This document shows positions 7,871-15,741 of a stretch of 25,538 nucleotides of DNA, piece by piece. Each line of letters starts with the position of its first letter. Positions within the stretch are counted from its first letter, which is position 1. A program made the position numbers and the translations under genes. The notes below the pieces were generated by a model. It saw only the letters and a list, made by a program, of their open reading frames with translations. It had not been told where the DNA came from and searched no databases. Source of the DNA: a virus; the IMG/VR virus record IMGVR_UViG_3300020189_002174, positions 1 through 25,538 of that record; one strand, written 5' to 3'.

Positions 7871-9196
7871 AATGTCCTCCAAAATTGAACTAATTGTTAA
7901 ATTATCAAAATCAACGTCATTTATAGAACCATTTCTAACAGTAACGTCTTTTTCATTTGCTGTTACCGACACGGACGCTCCGCCGGACGGATTTGGATTA
8001 CCGGGCAATAAGTCCCGATTTGAAAAATTAGGGTTTTCTTCAACTGCAGCACCAGGAACCCCATTTATATCAGTGTTAGTTTCAGCCACAAATGGGCCTG
8101 AAACATTTTTATCAGAATTTTCGCCAGAAGTAAAAGTTTCACCAGACGGAACACTAACTTCACTTAAATCAAAATTGCGGATGCCATCAGCAAGCTTTCT
8201 CCTTATATCGTCAGGAATACCATCATTAGGAATCCTATCTGCAGTCTCGGCCAAATTTCTTAAAGCTTCGCTGGCTGTTTCTGCCGACTTCATCAGACCG
8301 TTGTTACTTAGAAAGCTTGTAACAATTCTTCTGCGGTCAGTAATTGAACATCCATCATCACCACAAGCAGTTTTCATTATTCCATCGAGATGTTGCGCTT
8401 GCTTTTCGGAAAGCCTTCCAAGCATCTCGGGAACATTTTCAACACCGTAATTTATAAATTCTTGCTTATATTCATTCAAAGAAGCTATACACTTAAGAAG
8501 AACAGCCCCAGGCTCAGCAGGCTGAACCACGAGGCTGTATTCGATTGGCTTTAGACCAACATTAATCTCTCCATGAGCAGTGCGGGTAAGAATATGTTGG
8601 CAATACTCATTTTGATTTGTTGCTCTGTTATAGCACTCGGTGCATATTGATGTCTCTACAGCGGTACCCATAGAGCCGTAGCGAACAAGTCCTGATTGCA
8701 CTTTGGCGGCAAGGGAGGGGTAGTTCACCTTATCTAATGCACAAAGGCCTACAACCTGCTTGTACTTTTCGTCGTAATATGTATCTAGTATTATTCCGCG
8801 AATGCCATCAACAGAGCTTGATTCGTGATCTCTGCAGAGCGGCTTGCCAATCCACAGGGGAGTAGCTATTTTTAGCTGCGCTTCTGGAAAAATATCTTTG
8901 TTGTTATTTCTGTGCGGCTTTACGTTGCCGTGCCAGTTCCAGTTTTCGTCAAAAAATCCCCAAGCATCTTCGCTGCCAACCTTCTTTATTTTACCGTTTT
9001 CATCTAAAAGAGCAGACTCAGCGGCCTTCAGAAAGATGATTGAGAAATAAAGAAAGTCGTCGGACTTCGGGGCAATGCTCTTTAGGTTGTTGGCAAGTTT
9101 TGTAAACCTTTCAACAATCTCAGGATTAGCCTTGATTTCTTCATTAGAATGAGTTTTTACATTGCTATCCGGAGAAAAGCATACTTTTTTAAACAT
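5954..9196 (-). CDS. Prohead protease fused to scaffold
   Basis: This 1080-aa protein probably cleaves head proteins during maturation and also carries the scaffold. Residues about 75-240 look like the T4 gp21-type serine protease group of large phages: a proposed catalytic His124 (CRDHE, before GIRGIILD) and Ser175 (YGSMGTAVE). A zinc-knuckle-like C-x2-C (185, 188) and C-x-H (199, 201) follow directly. Residues 240-442 are a linker. From 443 on the protein is scaffold-like: a 64-aa tandem repeat, an Ala/Pro/Met repeat (676-700), acidic helical segments and five DHAAD units (924-952). Protease plus scaffold is far longer than a lone gp21-type protease, usually a few hundred residues. It precedes the 181-aa core-like protein. 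AAGG lies 10 nt before the start ATG, a weak site. Catalytic assignments are by motif and have not been tested structurally. Confidence 0.82.
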   Translation of the reverse strand: MFKKVCFSPDSNVKTHSNEEIKANPEIVERFTKLANNLKSIAPKSDDFLYFSIIFLKAAESALLDENGKIKKVGSEDAWGFFDENWNWHGNVKPHRNNNKDIFPEAQLKIATPLWIGKPLCRDHESSSVDGIRGIILDTYYDEKYKQVVGLCALDKVNYPSLAAKVQSGLVRYGSMGTAVETSICTECYNRATNQNEYCQHILTRTAHGEINVGLKPIEYSLVVQPAEPGAVLLKCIASLNEYKQEFINYGVENVPEMLGRLSEKQAQHLDGIMKTACGDDGCSITDRRRIVTSFLSNNGLMKSAETASEALRNLAETADRIPNDGIPDDIRRKLADGIRNFDLSEVSVPSGETFTSGENSDKNVSGPFVAETNTDINGVPGAAVEENPNFSNRDLLPGNPNPSGGASVSVTANEKDVTVRNGSINDVDFDNLTISSILEDIMNESRLKKRAELRRRIAYMQGGSEGAEPNTYKSEQYSWDHDKQMHQDANLGGDSGMVPGDSEVKEKLSRAELKERRLKRMAYMQGGAEGREPNTYKSEQYSWDHDKQMHQTGNMGGDSGMFPGDSETKEKVSRAAYNGPALSTRFLVKRSGAGSVDRANSVFQVFAGDKKVIQAKASEIFGPELNDNWDWLRSREYGKEVCSQIREAGLATVSSLLKSAQDLELEAPEADAPAEAPPMDMPEAPPMDMPEAPPMDDAPLGDEEAEEEDPAAAIDGRLSDMERMIDEVRDLVDELQDQRMADVDVNVFTGKDKGEEQVESEMTALSNQVLNNLKVAFAKLDSSADELAMVGETYDNISKLSSAQAKEFRKLAGEAVRDADQISGEVKGLVSVAMAMKEHMGMDHMDDAASYAEDVENDADCMTDDADMAKDEEDHADDGVGGLIAAAMELRKNRREALLKQSEDRVLASRKHARESILKESMDHAADEDHAADEDHAADEDHAADEDHAADGPIAAEAADKNNELKKALASKMKKAEEDEARESYRVKLRRAYDVGLDMQRKGLLPTTKTALDKQVDEIMDFDDRAFESFKRSIASARPVKSVKIASDLGGVNIGVEDDSGSRAASSVLTADALSNLWD
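6341..6427 (-). repeat. 18-bp tandem repeat coding for DHAADE
   Basis: The 18-base unit GTCAGCAGCATGATCTTC (plus strand) occurs four times in perfect tandem from 6341 to 6412, followed by a fifth, partial copy. In frame it encodes D-H-A-A-D-E repeats in the scaffold C-terminal part. Identical copies mean recent expansion, and copy number is likely to vary between relatives or assemblies. It lies inside a coding frame with no spacers, so it is not a CRISPR. Confidence 0.95.
7097..7171 (-). repeat. 24-bp imperfect repeat coding for EAPPMDMP
   Basis: Three imperfect 24-base units encode EAPPMDMP, EAPPMDMP and EAPPMDDA in the scaffold. Synonymous differences between the copies show the repeat is older than the 18-bp one. 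The product would be a flexible Pro/Met/Asp linker separating two scaffold segments. Confidence 0.85.
7463..7819 (-). repeat. 192-bp tandem duplication coding for a 64-aa scaffold repeat
   Basis: Two adjacent copies, residues 460-523 and about 524-578, share YMQGG, EPNTYKSEQYSWDHDKQMHQ, GGDSGM, PGDSE and KEK. Spacing is exactly 192 bases. Protein identity is very high, while many third positions differ, showing conservation of the repeat at protein level after duplication. It sits just after the internal scaffold start. Confidence 0.93.
7871..7880 (-). promoter_or_regulatory. Internal ribosome binding site for the nested scaffold
   Basis: The minus strand reads GGAGGACATT and then ATG at 7870-7868, in frame with the protease gene. 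It is the strongest Shine-Dalgarno match I noticed within any coding frame here and comparable with that of the capsid gene. Confidence 0.75.
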
Positions 9197-9269
9197 AGTG
9201 CAGGTACCTTATGATTATATAATCATTTATTATATAAAAATTAGTTTTTTAATAATTTTGTGTTAAAAA
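9197..9269 (-). promoter_or_regulatory. Gap with 16-bp palindrome, possible promoter for the protease/scaffold gene
   Basis: This 73-base AT-rich gap has a perfect 16-bp palindrome, ATGATTATATAATCAT (9211-9226). On the minus strand TATAATAAATG lies next to it, and a second TATAAT is inside the palindrome. No terminator is seen for the upstream gene. The palindrome could be an operator, a promoter element or an RNA hairpin near the 5' end of the protease mRNA. The evidence is position and symmetry only. Confidence 0.35.
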
Positions 9270-9440
9270 TTATTTATTTTCATATTGTTTTAATATTTTT
9301 AGCCGAATATCACTTTCTTCTTCTGCATCAGAATCATCTAAATATATAGTATTTTCTTCGGAATTTTCCAATTCTTCAGAATCTTCTTTTGACTTTTTAA
9401 CCATGATATTCTTTGTTTTATCGCTAAACTTTATAAACAT
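9270..9440 (-). CDS. 56-aa acidic small protein
   Basis: This short gene starts 2 nt after the stop of the 753-aa gene. GGAGT lies 5 nt before the ATG, at the very end of the upstream gene, which argues for translational coupling and a real gene. The product begins MFIKFSDKTKNIMVKK and then becomes Asp/Glu-rich (EDSEELENSEEN, DDSDAEEESD) with a short basic end. It has no recognised domain. It could be a small scaffold, core or inhibitor protein; nothing in the sequence decides. Confidence 0.65.
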   Translation of the reverse strand: MFIKFSDKTKNIMVKKSKEDSEELENSEENTIYLDDSDAEEESDIRLKILKQYENK

Positions 9441-9442
9441 TT

Positions 9443-11704
9443 TTACTCCGAAAGAATAATTATTCCTAAAATATCTTTTGTTATATAAGCTTTTGTCCGA
9501 TCGATTGTTATTATTAGATCATCGGCAGCTCCGGAAACCTTTCCGGTAGACTCTCCAAGCTTTGATGTAAATTCGCCTGAATCTATGACATTAATTAAAT
9601 CAAACACCTCCAGTGATGAGGCTGAAAAAACTTTCGATAGATCAGCAAGAGATCCTATAACCTCTTCTGTTGTAGAAATATCTTGAATTGAATTAAGAAG
9701 ACTTATTGATTCTTTTATGTTTAGCAAAACTTTTTTGCAAACTTTAGAGTTTCTTTTTGATGATTCGCTGTATTCTCCTGCACTGTTTTTTATAACGGCA
9801 GGCTTCTCGACAAGCCTCTCATAAACAGAAAGATTTTGCTCTAAATTGTCTTTTAGTTTTGCAGCATATTTTTTGGCTCGGTCCAAGTAATTCATGCACT
9901 TTTTGGCCACCGCCTTTGTCTCGTTATCAACGGGCACACCTGCAGTTTTTTCGATTTGGCCAAGAACAATGTCAAAGTTTGTGTGCCTATACCTATCTGA
10001 AGCCGCCTGAACAATATTTTCATAGCCATAATTGGAAGGAATTTTTATGCACTCAGCATCAGAAAGGTTAATTGTGGCGCCCCCAGTGTAACCTGAGTTT
10101 AACCCAACTTCTATAGCTTCTTTTATTAGGTCTGAATCATAATTACCACTGTAAACAAAGGCTATTTTATAATCTTCTTTAATATATCTTTTTATTTTAT
10201 TTAAAAGACCAGAATTATTTTTGCTTGTAATATAAATTAAGTCACTTAAGTTAGGTAGGTAATTTTTTCTTATATTTTTATAAAAATTATTTTCATAAAG
10301 CTTATTTAAAGAAACTTTTATTAAATCACCTGAAGTTAAAAATGACTCAGAAAATAATGATAAAGAAAAAAGCGAGCCTTCACCTTCTATGCTAGACTTT
10401 CTATAAAAAGGAATCACATCATCTGTTATAAAATCATTTAAATTAAATATTGCAATTTTTTCATCCTGCTCAATAGATGCTTTCTTTATTATGTTTGTCT
10501 TTAGCCTGGAATCATTAGGATTTTTATTTAAAATAGAAAAATTGCCATAGCTTTGAAGCGAAGAGTCTATAAGGCTAGACGTTTTAACTATACAAGAATA
10601 AAGACCCAGGTCATTAAGAATAGCGGATTGCTTTTCTATAGATGACTCATCGTAATCTATGAAAATTCTATCACCGATAGACATCCCGAGGGCTTCGGCG
10701 GCACCGCCACAGACTTCCAAAACATTTTTTGAATTCGCACATGTAAACAAGTCTAGAGATCCAGGCTGAATATTTGAGTATATTTTTTTGATTATATTAT
10801 TTTCATCCATGAAAGCTATATCTATGGGGAATTTTACTGAGCCCATATGAAAGGTTAGGCTTTCAGGCTTGTCATATCTAAACAGAAGGCCGCAATTATC
10901 TGCCAGTTTAGAATATGACTGCAGACCCATGGCCTTGTCGCTATTTGTCTCTGCTATGTTACAGATAAATGAAGAAAAAGAATCATTATCTTTACTGTAA
11001 TGTTTTACCAGAGCTTTATTATTCAAGGAATTTTTCTTGACTAAAATCTTCTCTAAAAGTCCGGAGTGTTTGGATATAACTTTAAAACCTGCTTTGATTG
11101 CCATTTTTTCAATATCTAAATTCTTTGAAGCAATTAGCATGGCAAATGATTTTGGCTTTAAGTTTGCATATACATTTCTTATGCAAATTTCAGATTCTTC
11201 CAGTGAATCAAATGGCATAGAATTAAAAAAGCCATCACATTTTGTTCTATGATTGTAAAACATTAAATCAGAATCTACAGATGCAAAACTATTTAGATTT
11301 ATATCTTGTCTTTTTTCTTTTGCCAAAGAAATGATGTTTATTCCAATGCTGCGAATTGGAGAAAGCATTTTGTCTGACTGTTTGCCCCAAGTTAGTATTG
11401 TTGCATTCTTTTTAAGTTTTGTTATAAAGGCATTAGACATTAGACTTAGCTGTTCAAACTCAGCCTCCTCTAAATCTCTTATATCCTCATGGAGGGGAAA
11501 GAATACTCCCCCAGAATATTCGTGACCATTATCATAAGTATCTTCTCCGCCAGCGCTCAAAGAATCGTTGAAGGTTCCATAATTTTTTTCTTTAGAACCA
11601 TCATTTACTATTGGAGCTATATCTTTGTCTGGATCGCCTTTTGGACTTAGAGATGCCATCTCATGTTCCGCAGATCCTATGTATGGCCAAGATAATTTGT
11701 TCAT
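9443..11704 (-). CDS. Multidomain protein: methyltransferase-like region plus DUF192
   Basis: This 753-aa protein sits among head genes. Residues about 98-225 resemble a class I methyltransferase: TILTWG, then DGFFNSMPFDSL, RNVYANLKPKSFAMLIAS and AIKAGFKVI match strands 4-5 and the LKPG/GF pattern. The glycine-rich SAM-binding loop is not evident, so activity is doubtful. Residues about 253-350 match DUF192: AMGLQSYSKLADNCGLLFRY, FHMGSVKFPIDIAFMD, VLEVCGGAAEALGMSIGDRI. The C-terminal half is helical and unrecognised, with IKKAS at 406-410 and EKTAG near 586. GAGGG lies before the start ATG. The gene is very AT-rich (15 of 60 G+C at 10201-10260), unlike the capsid genes. It may be a minor virion protein or a head-assembly factor. 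The DUF192 call is firm, the methyltransferase-like call moderate and the role unknown. Confidence 0.75.
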   Translation of the reverse strand: MNKLSWPYIGSAEHEMASLSPKGDPDKDIAPIVNDGSKEKNYGTFNDSLSAGGEDTYDNGHEYSGGVFFPLHEDIRDLEEAEFEQLSLMSNAFITKLKKNATILTWGKQSDKMLSPIRSIGINIISLAKEKRQDINLNSFASVDSDLMFYNHRTKCDGFFNSMPFDSLEESEICIRNVYANLKPKSFAMLIASKNLDIEKMAIKAGFKVISKHSGLLEKILVKKNSLNNKALVKHYSKDNDSFSSFICNIAETNSDKAMGLQSYSKLADNCGLLFRYDKPESLTFHMGSVKFPIDIAFMDENNIIKKIYSNIQPGSLDLFTCANSKNVLEVCGGAAEALGMSIGDRIFIDYDESSIEKQSAILNDLGLYSCIVKTSSLIDSSLQSYGNFSILNKNPNDSRLKTNIIKKASIEQDEKIAIFNLNDFITDDVIPFYRKSSIEGEGSLFSLSLFSESFLTSGDLIKVSLNKLYENNFYKNIRKNYLPNLSDLIYITSKNNSGLLNKIKRYIKEDYKIAFVYSGNYDSDLIKEAIEVGLNSGYTGGATINLSDAECIKIPSNYGYENIVQAASDRYRHTNFDIVLGQIEKTAGVPVDNETKAVAKKCMNYLDRAKKYAAKLKDNLEQNLSVYERLVEKPAVIKNSAGEYSESSKRNSKVCKKVLLNIKESISLLNSIQDISTTEEVIGSLADLSKVFSASSLEVFDLINVIDSGEFTSKLGESTGKVSGAADDLIITIDRTKAYITKDILGIIILSE

Positions 11705-11745
11705 AATACCCTCAGATATAGTACTTAATTAAAAAATAGTAAAAA

Positions 11746-12045
11746 TTATAATCTTATTGCTAGCTCACTAAGAACTGTGTTTATAAAATAAGGATCTTTT
11801 CCATTTAAAATATTTTTAATCAAACCCAAACTAACGCCGATTGCAGCCCCGCCTGGAGCCCGCTTGTTTGATATTTCCATAACATTAAATTCCGATATTT
11901 TATTCTTAACATTTGTAAAAGATCTTTGCCTAACATTTGGAGACATATTATTGATCATGATAGCTATTATGCTCGCAATCTGCTCTGCAACATAAACTGG
12001 ATTTGTCTCTAATATTTGAGCTTCTTTTTTTATTAAATCAGACAT
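11746..12045 (-). CDS. Small hypothetical protein (99 aa)
   Basis: The 99-aa product starts MSDLIKKEAQILETNPVYVA. It contains an Ile/Met-rich amphipathic stretch (about 20-33) that is too interrupted by Asn and Gln to be a convincing membrane segment. It ends with helices. It starts 2 nt past the stop of the 179-aa gene, with GGAG upstream, so the two are coupled. It lies between portal-side genes and the DUF192 protein. The length and position would suit a head-completion or connector protein, but no motif supports this. Confidence 0.65.
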   Translation of the reverse strand: MSDLIKKEAQILETNPVYVAEQIASIIAIMINNMSPNVRQRSFTNVKNKISEFNVMEISNKRAPGGAAIGVSLGLIKNILNGKDPYFINTVLSELAIRL

Positions 12046-12047
12046 AG

Positions 12048-12587
12048 CTATGCTCCAAGATCCCTTTCTACAAACTCAAAGGCTAATTGGTAAGCTTCTC
12101 TTTTCGCTGTAGTATCATCATACTCTGAAGAAAGCTCTAAAAACTTTTGATTATAAGCCTTAACTGCAGACACAATAAGATTATTTTTATTTAAAACATC
12201 TGAATTAGAAATTTTAAGAACTAGATCTTTTAATAAGGCTTCATAGTCTTCACGATTCTGCCGAGCAACCTTTGTTAATAAAAAATCAGCAAACGAAGCC
12301 AAAGCATGTTCGCCCGATTCATCTAGGTCATCGCCAAGCTGAACAAATAGGTCCAGCAAGTTATTATAATCTACCGGAACTTTTCCCGTACTCTTTGGCG
12401 CTAAAATTTCCCTTTCTGTTTCTGACTCTGGCATCGGTATTGCTTGCTCCCCCGGCAGGGAAAGGCCCCTTCCAATATTGGAAAAATTAGCAGAATAACC
12501 CTCATCTGGAGGTGCGGCAGACGGCAGAGGCCCGGACAAAGGAGTTTTTGGCTTATAGTTCTTATTCTTGTATGAAATTTTTTTCAT
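12048..12587 (-). CDS. Hypothetical virion-type protein (179 aa)
   Basis: The first 65 residues are Pro/Gly/Ser-rich and probably disordered. The remainder is helical. Residues 78-108 (LFVQLGDDLDESGEHALASF and then ADFLLTKVA) match the helical-hairpin motif shared with several other proteins in the window. The start overlaps the stop of the 479-aa gene in an ATGA arrangement (4 bp), so translation is coupled. There are no catalytic motifs or cysteines. I do not recognise the family. Confidence 0.7.
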   Translation of the reverse strand: MKKISYKNKNYKPKTPLSGPLPSAAPPDEGYSANFSNIGRGLSLPGEQAIPMPESETEREILAPKSTGKVPVDYNNLLDLFVQLGDDLDESGEHALASFADFLLTKVARQNREDYEALLKDLVLKISNSDVLNKNNLIVSAVKAYNQKFLELSSEYDDTTAKREAYQLAFEFVERDLGA

Positions 12588-14023
12588 TTCTTAACTTTCC
12601 CATAATCCTTTGACATAACTCTATCTGCAAGCGATTTGCCCTTCACCTTTTTAGGTTTAAAGCTTTTTCCTGTTTTCGGATCCTTTAACTTCCCCATGCC
12701 TCTTACCAGATCTGTCGGAGTAAAGTTTACTTTGTCTCCACTTGGCGATACAGTTTGATAAAATGGAGAAGTCGCTGTTTCGGACTTTTTGATAATATTC
12801 TGTTTTTCATTTGCCTTAACAATGAGGTCTACTCTAGTATCTTCATTTTTAAGCTCAATAATAACTTCGCCATCCTCAACTGCTCTATATACATTATTTT
12901 TAAAATCAGACTTTAAGATTATTGAGCATATAACTTTATAACTATTTTCTCTAATAAAACTTGAGTCCATATAATTGTCTTTAAATTCATTTATTACAAA
13001 ATCGCTACTAAATGTTAATTTTTCACTTATAACTAAATCCTTTAAAATTCTTTTTTTATTTTCGTTCATAAATTGTAATTCAGATTCTGTTATTTCAGAG
13101 TTATCTCTTTTTATTATTCCAAACAAAATTTTATGAACACCAGAATCAGAATCACCAATTCTGTTATTTGCAGAATCAATTGATGAATCAGGATACTCTC
13201 CTGAGCCAGCAAATCTTTCTACATAATAATTTTGAATGTCATAACCAGCTATGTCTGCTTCAGTCGAGCCTGATTCTGTCGCTTCATCATAACCAGCTTC
13301 AGACGAACCCATGGGCTCTCCAATTGATCTTCTTCTATTTCTTTCTCTATTAAATGGCTGCCTCTGGGCAAATCCGGTGAGTATACTCTCAAATACAAAT
13401 ATCTCTCTGCACACATCTATGACAGCACCCTCTAGATTATCTGGAAACTCTCCATTTTCTAGCTCCCTAGACAGCATATGCAAGGATGATATGTTTTTTT
13501 CAACAGATTCTCTTAGAGATGTAGATATTCCTGACATTTCTTTTAAAATATTTGTCACAATATTTATTGGAGCACTCTTGCTGATCCAGCCTTCCGTATC
13601 TTCAGATAAACTTTTTTGAAGATATAAATCTCTTATAACGTTTAATCTTGGATCATCAGAAATCTTGCTTTCAAGATATTCGGTGTTACCGTATTTTGAG
13701 CTAAAAAGATTTTTTGAAATATTATAGAATTTCTTTATAGTCTTATTAAAAGTTGAATAATAATTATTTGAAAGGCTGGAAAGAACTCGCTCTGCAGTGG
13801 TATTCATTTTTTCTGCACCACTATATACATTTGTTACTGATTTTAAATCAGATATACCCGGATCCAAAGAGGGCAGGTTTCCGCCAGCCAAAGCATTTAC
13901 GAATCCCTTTAGCTTTTGGTACCAATTTTTACCTCTCGCTCTCTCTATTTTTGCAATGCCACCAGATAGCAGCATTATCCCTTCTGAAAAATCTTTGCTT
14001 ATGCGCTTATATTCATCGCTCAT
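12584..14023 (-). CDS. Hypothetical protein downstream of portal (479 aa)
   Basis: This 479-aa protein is largely helical. It has an acidic, Ser/Gly-rich disordered stretch at about 230-290, two Lys-rich motifs (SKSAP near 149; IKKSETATS near 415) and a strongly basic tail (KTGKSFKPKKVKGKS and further Lys). The basic tail could contact DNA or an acidic partner. It follows the portal gene by 18 nt, with AAGGAG upstream of the ATG. A gene right after the portal often encodes a head-morphogenesis or portal-associated protein, but no such signature is visible here. It is AT-rich, so it is probably not abundant. Confidence 0.7.
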   Translation of the reverse strand: MSDEYKRISKDFSEGIMLLSGGIAKIERARGKNWYQKLKGFVNALAGGNLPSLDPGISDLKSVTNVYSGAEKMNTTAERVLSSLSNNYYSTFNKTIKKFYNISKNLFSSKYGNTEYLESKISDDPRLNVIRDLYLQKSLSEDTEGWISKSAPINIVTNILKEMSGISTSLRESVEKNISSLHMLSRELENGEFPDNLEGAVIDVCREIFVFESILTGFAQRQPFNRERNRRRSIGEPMGSSEAGYDEATESGSTEADIAGYDIQNYYVERFAGSGEYPDSSIDSANNRIGDSDSGVHKILFGIIKRDNSEITESELQFMNENKKRILKDLVISEKLTFSSDFVINEFKDNYMDSSFIRENSYKVICSIILKSDFKNNVYRAVEDGEVIIELKNEDTRVDLIVKANEKQNIIKKSETATSPFYQTVSPSGDKVNFTPTDLVRGMGKLKDPKTGKSFKPKKVKGKSLADRVMSKDYGKVKK

Positions 14024-14041
14024 TTTTGGTGCTCCTTACTG

Positions 14042-15739
14042 CTATTCCATACCCGGTGGCGGCCCGCCCATTGGAGGTCCACCGCCTGCGTCTGGAGGCC
14101 CACCCACTCCGGGTAGCCCACCGCCCTCTGGTGCAGCGCCAGCTGCAGCTTCTTCTCCTGGCGGTTCTATTATGGACTTAGCTGGATCTAGGCCCACCAA
14201 CTCCGATAGCTTCATATTGCCAAGAACCTGCTGTTCTTTAGCAAATATTTGCTCATCTATCATTTCCTCTCTAATTCTTCGCCTTTCTTCTTCATAGCTT
14301 AAGCCCAAGCTTCTATGAAGAGTTTGAAGTGAAACCTGTTTGTTACCAACAAATTGGCCAACAGACTGTATGAAGTCTGCCATATCATATAGATTCATAT
14401 GGTTGAAGTCAATTGTGGGAACTAAAAGTCTCTTTTCGCCATCTTTGTATTCAAAGAAATCCTGAATCTCGCATATTGGCGCAAAGATTTTTCTTTCAAG
14501 CCACTTTTTCATCATATTTCTAAAGATATCATATCTCTGACGAAGAACTTCTAGCCCAACAGATGAGCTTGCATAAGTTGCAGCCTCTTGATCCATAAGT
14601 GCCTTTGGCGTCATTAGTCCGGCATAAAGATTCGTCATAATTAGTTCTATATCAGTTCCGACATCTAGTGTGGCTCCAGAAAAGCCCGCCCTCTCAATCG
14701 TTACGCCATTATGGGTTACTATTTTAAAATCCTTATCATACTGGGCTTCTTCTAAAACATTCTTAAATGCTTCAATATCAGATTGCGTAGGCCTGTAGTC
14801 ACCTTCTCCGCCAAGCTTAACTAGGGTTAGGGGGTTTACCATTCCATCTGCTTGAGCAAACTTCGACTCTCTCAGCTTATCATATAGCATCAAATCTTTA
14901 TAAACAGATACTATTATAGATGTTCCTCTGATATCATATGGGGAGCTTAAAAGCTTGAGGTGAGAAACGTTGAAAGCATCAAGCGGAATATTTTGACCCT
15001 TCTTTACATATGAAAGAATATGCTTTGGAATGTGCTTCTTCATGTTTATATCTGACGGAGAAGTTGAGTTCACTATCCTTATTAAATTCGCATCTGGCCT
15101 GAGGGAAACTAGCGTATGATTTCCTATTACGGATTTTTTAACATGTACATAATCTGGATTGAGTATTGTGATTCTATTCCATACGCCCATGCTTTCGTCC
15201 AACTCCGCATAAGGAAATGACTCTCCCATTTTCCAAAACTCTAATGCTGCTCCATAAACAACAGAATATAGATCTATTCTTTCTGCCATCTCCATAAAAA
15301 ATTGCTGAACTTTCTTGTTTTTGCAGGTGATATTGATTTTGCTTATAGGAAATGAGGCGTGAAGATTTATTGCGTTTCTAACAATTGGATGTGTGTCATA
15401 GAATACTCTGTTCCAAGCATTCATTGTCACCCGATCTCGGGGAAGGTTTAAGTTTGCCAGCTGAAATAGGGGTGAATAAATCTCAGGAGCCATCCTGTCG
15501 GTAGTAGACGTGGTTGTTGGCCCCACCATTGGAGAAACTATTGAGGCGCTTTTAATCATGTTGAGGCTATTCTTTCTAAAGGTATGGCTGTGCGCAACTG
15601 CGGCATGTAATGAAGAGTTTTCTTCGGCGTCCATTCTTTTGTTTTCAGAATTTGAAATCTCTGCACGCCTATACTCAGATAAGGACTCTGCTGTTTTTTT
15701 CGATATGTCGGTCGGCGGCCTACTAGTTCTTCTTGACAT
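14042..15739 (-). CDS. Portal protein
   Basis: This 565-aa protein is the probable dodecameric DNA gate at the head vertex. Portal-like features are the NAWNRVFYDTHPIVRNAINL segment (about 106-125), a central alpha/beta region with LNPDYVHV and HLKLLSSPYDIRGTSIIVSV, and the LMTPKALMDQEAATYAS stretch followed by a long helix (LEVLRQRYDIFRNMMKKWLE), as in portal stem and crown regions. Its length is usual for portals. The N-terminal 85 residues are polar and contain MIKSAS (61-66), a candidate cleavage site. The last 45 residues are a Gly/Pro-rich, probably disordered tail that need not be conserved. The gene begins 2 nt after the large terminase stop, the classic terminase-portal order. Confidence 0.87.
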   Translation of the reverse strand: MSRRTSRPPTDISKKTAESLSEYRRAEISNSENKRMDAEENSSLHAAVAHSHTFRKNSLNMIKSASIVSPMVGPTTTSTTDRMAPEIYSPLFQLANLNLPRDRVTMNAWNRVFYDTHPIVRNAINLHASFPISKINITCKNKKVQQFFMEMAERIDLYSVVYGAALEFWKMGESFPYAELDESMGVWNRITILNPDYVHVKKSVIGNHTLVSLRPDANLIRIVNSTSPSDINMKKHIPKHILSYVKKGQNIPLDAFNVSHLKLLSSPYDIRGTSIIVSVYKDLMLYDKLRESKFAQADGMVNPLTLVKLGGEGDYRPTQSDIEAFKNVLEEAQYDKDFKIVTHNGVTIERAGFSGATLDVGTDIELIMTNLYAGLMTPKALMDQEAATYASSSVGLEVLRQRYDIFRNMMKKWLERKIFAPICEIQDFFEYKDGEKRLLVPTIDFNHMNLYDMADFIQSVGQFVGNKQVSLQTLHRSLGLSYEEERRRIREEMIDEQIFAKEQQVLGNMKLSELVGLDPAKSIIEPPGEEAAAGAAPEGGGLPGVGGPPDAGGGPPMGGPPPGME

Positions 15740-15741
15740 CC

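Noticed and set aside
7824-8450. 208-aa plus-strand open frame opposite the protease linker
   Set aside because: It has no convincing ribosome site, lies opposite a well-supported gene and has composition that mirrors the sense strand.
9211-9226. 16-bp palindrome as a phage attachment site
   Set aside because: There is no integrase in the window, and the site lies between head genes. It is better kept as a possible regulatory palindrome.
11746-12045. 99-aa protein as a holin because of its Ile/Met-rich stretch
   Set aside because: The hydrophobic run (about 20-33) is too short and interrupted by Asn. The position among head genes does not suggest lysis.
13753-14297. Plus-strand open frames rich in Pro and Leu
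   Set aside because: These are shadows of the portal Gly/Pro tail and the start of the 479-aa gene; low-complexity codons keep other frames open by chance.
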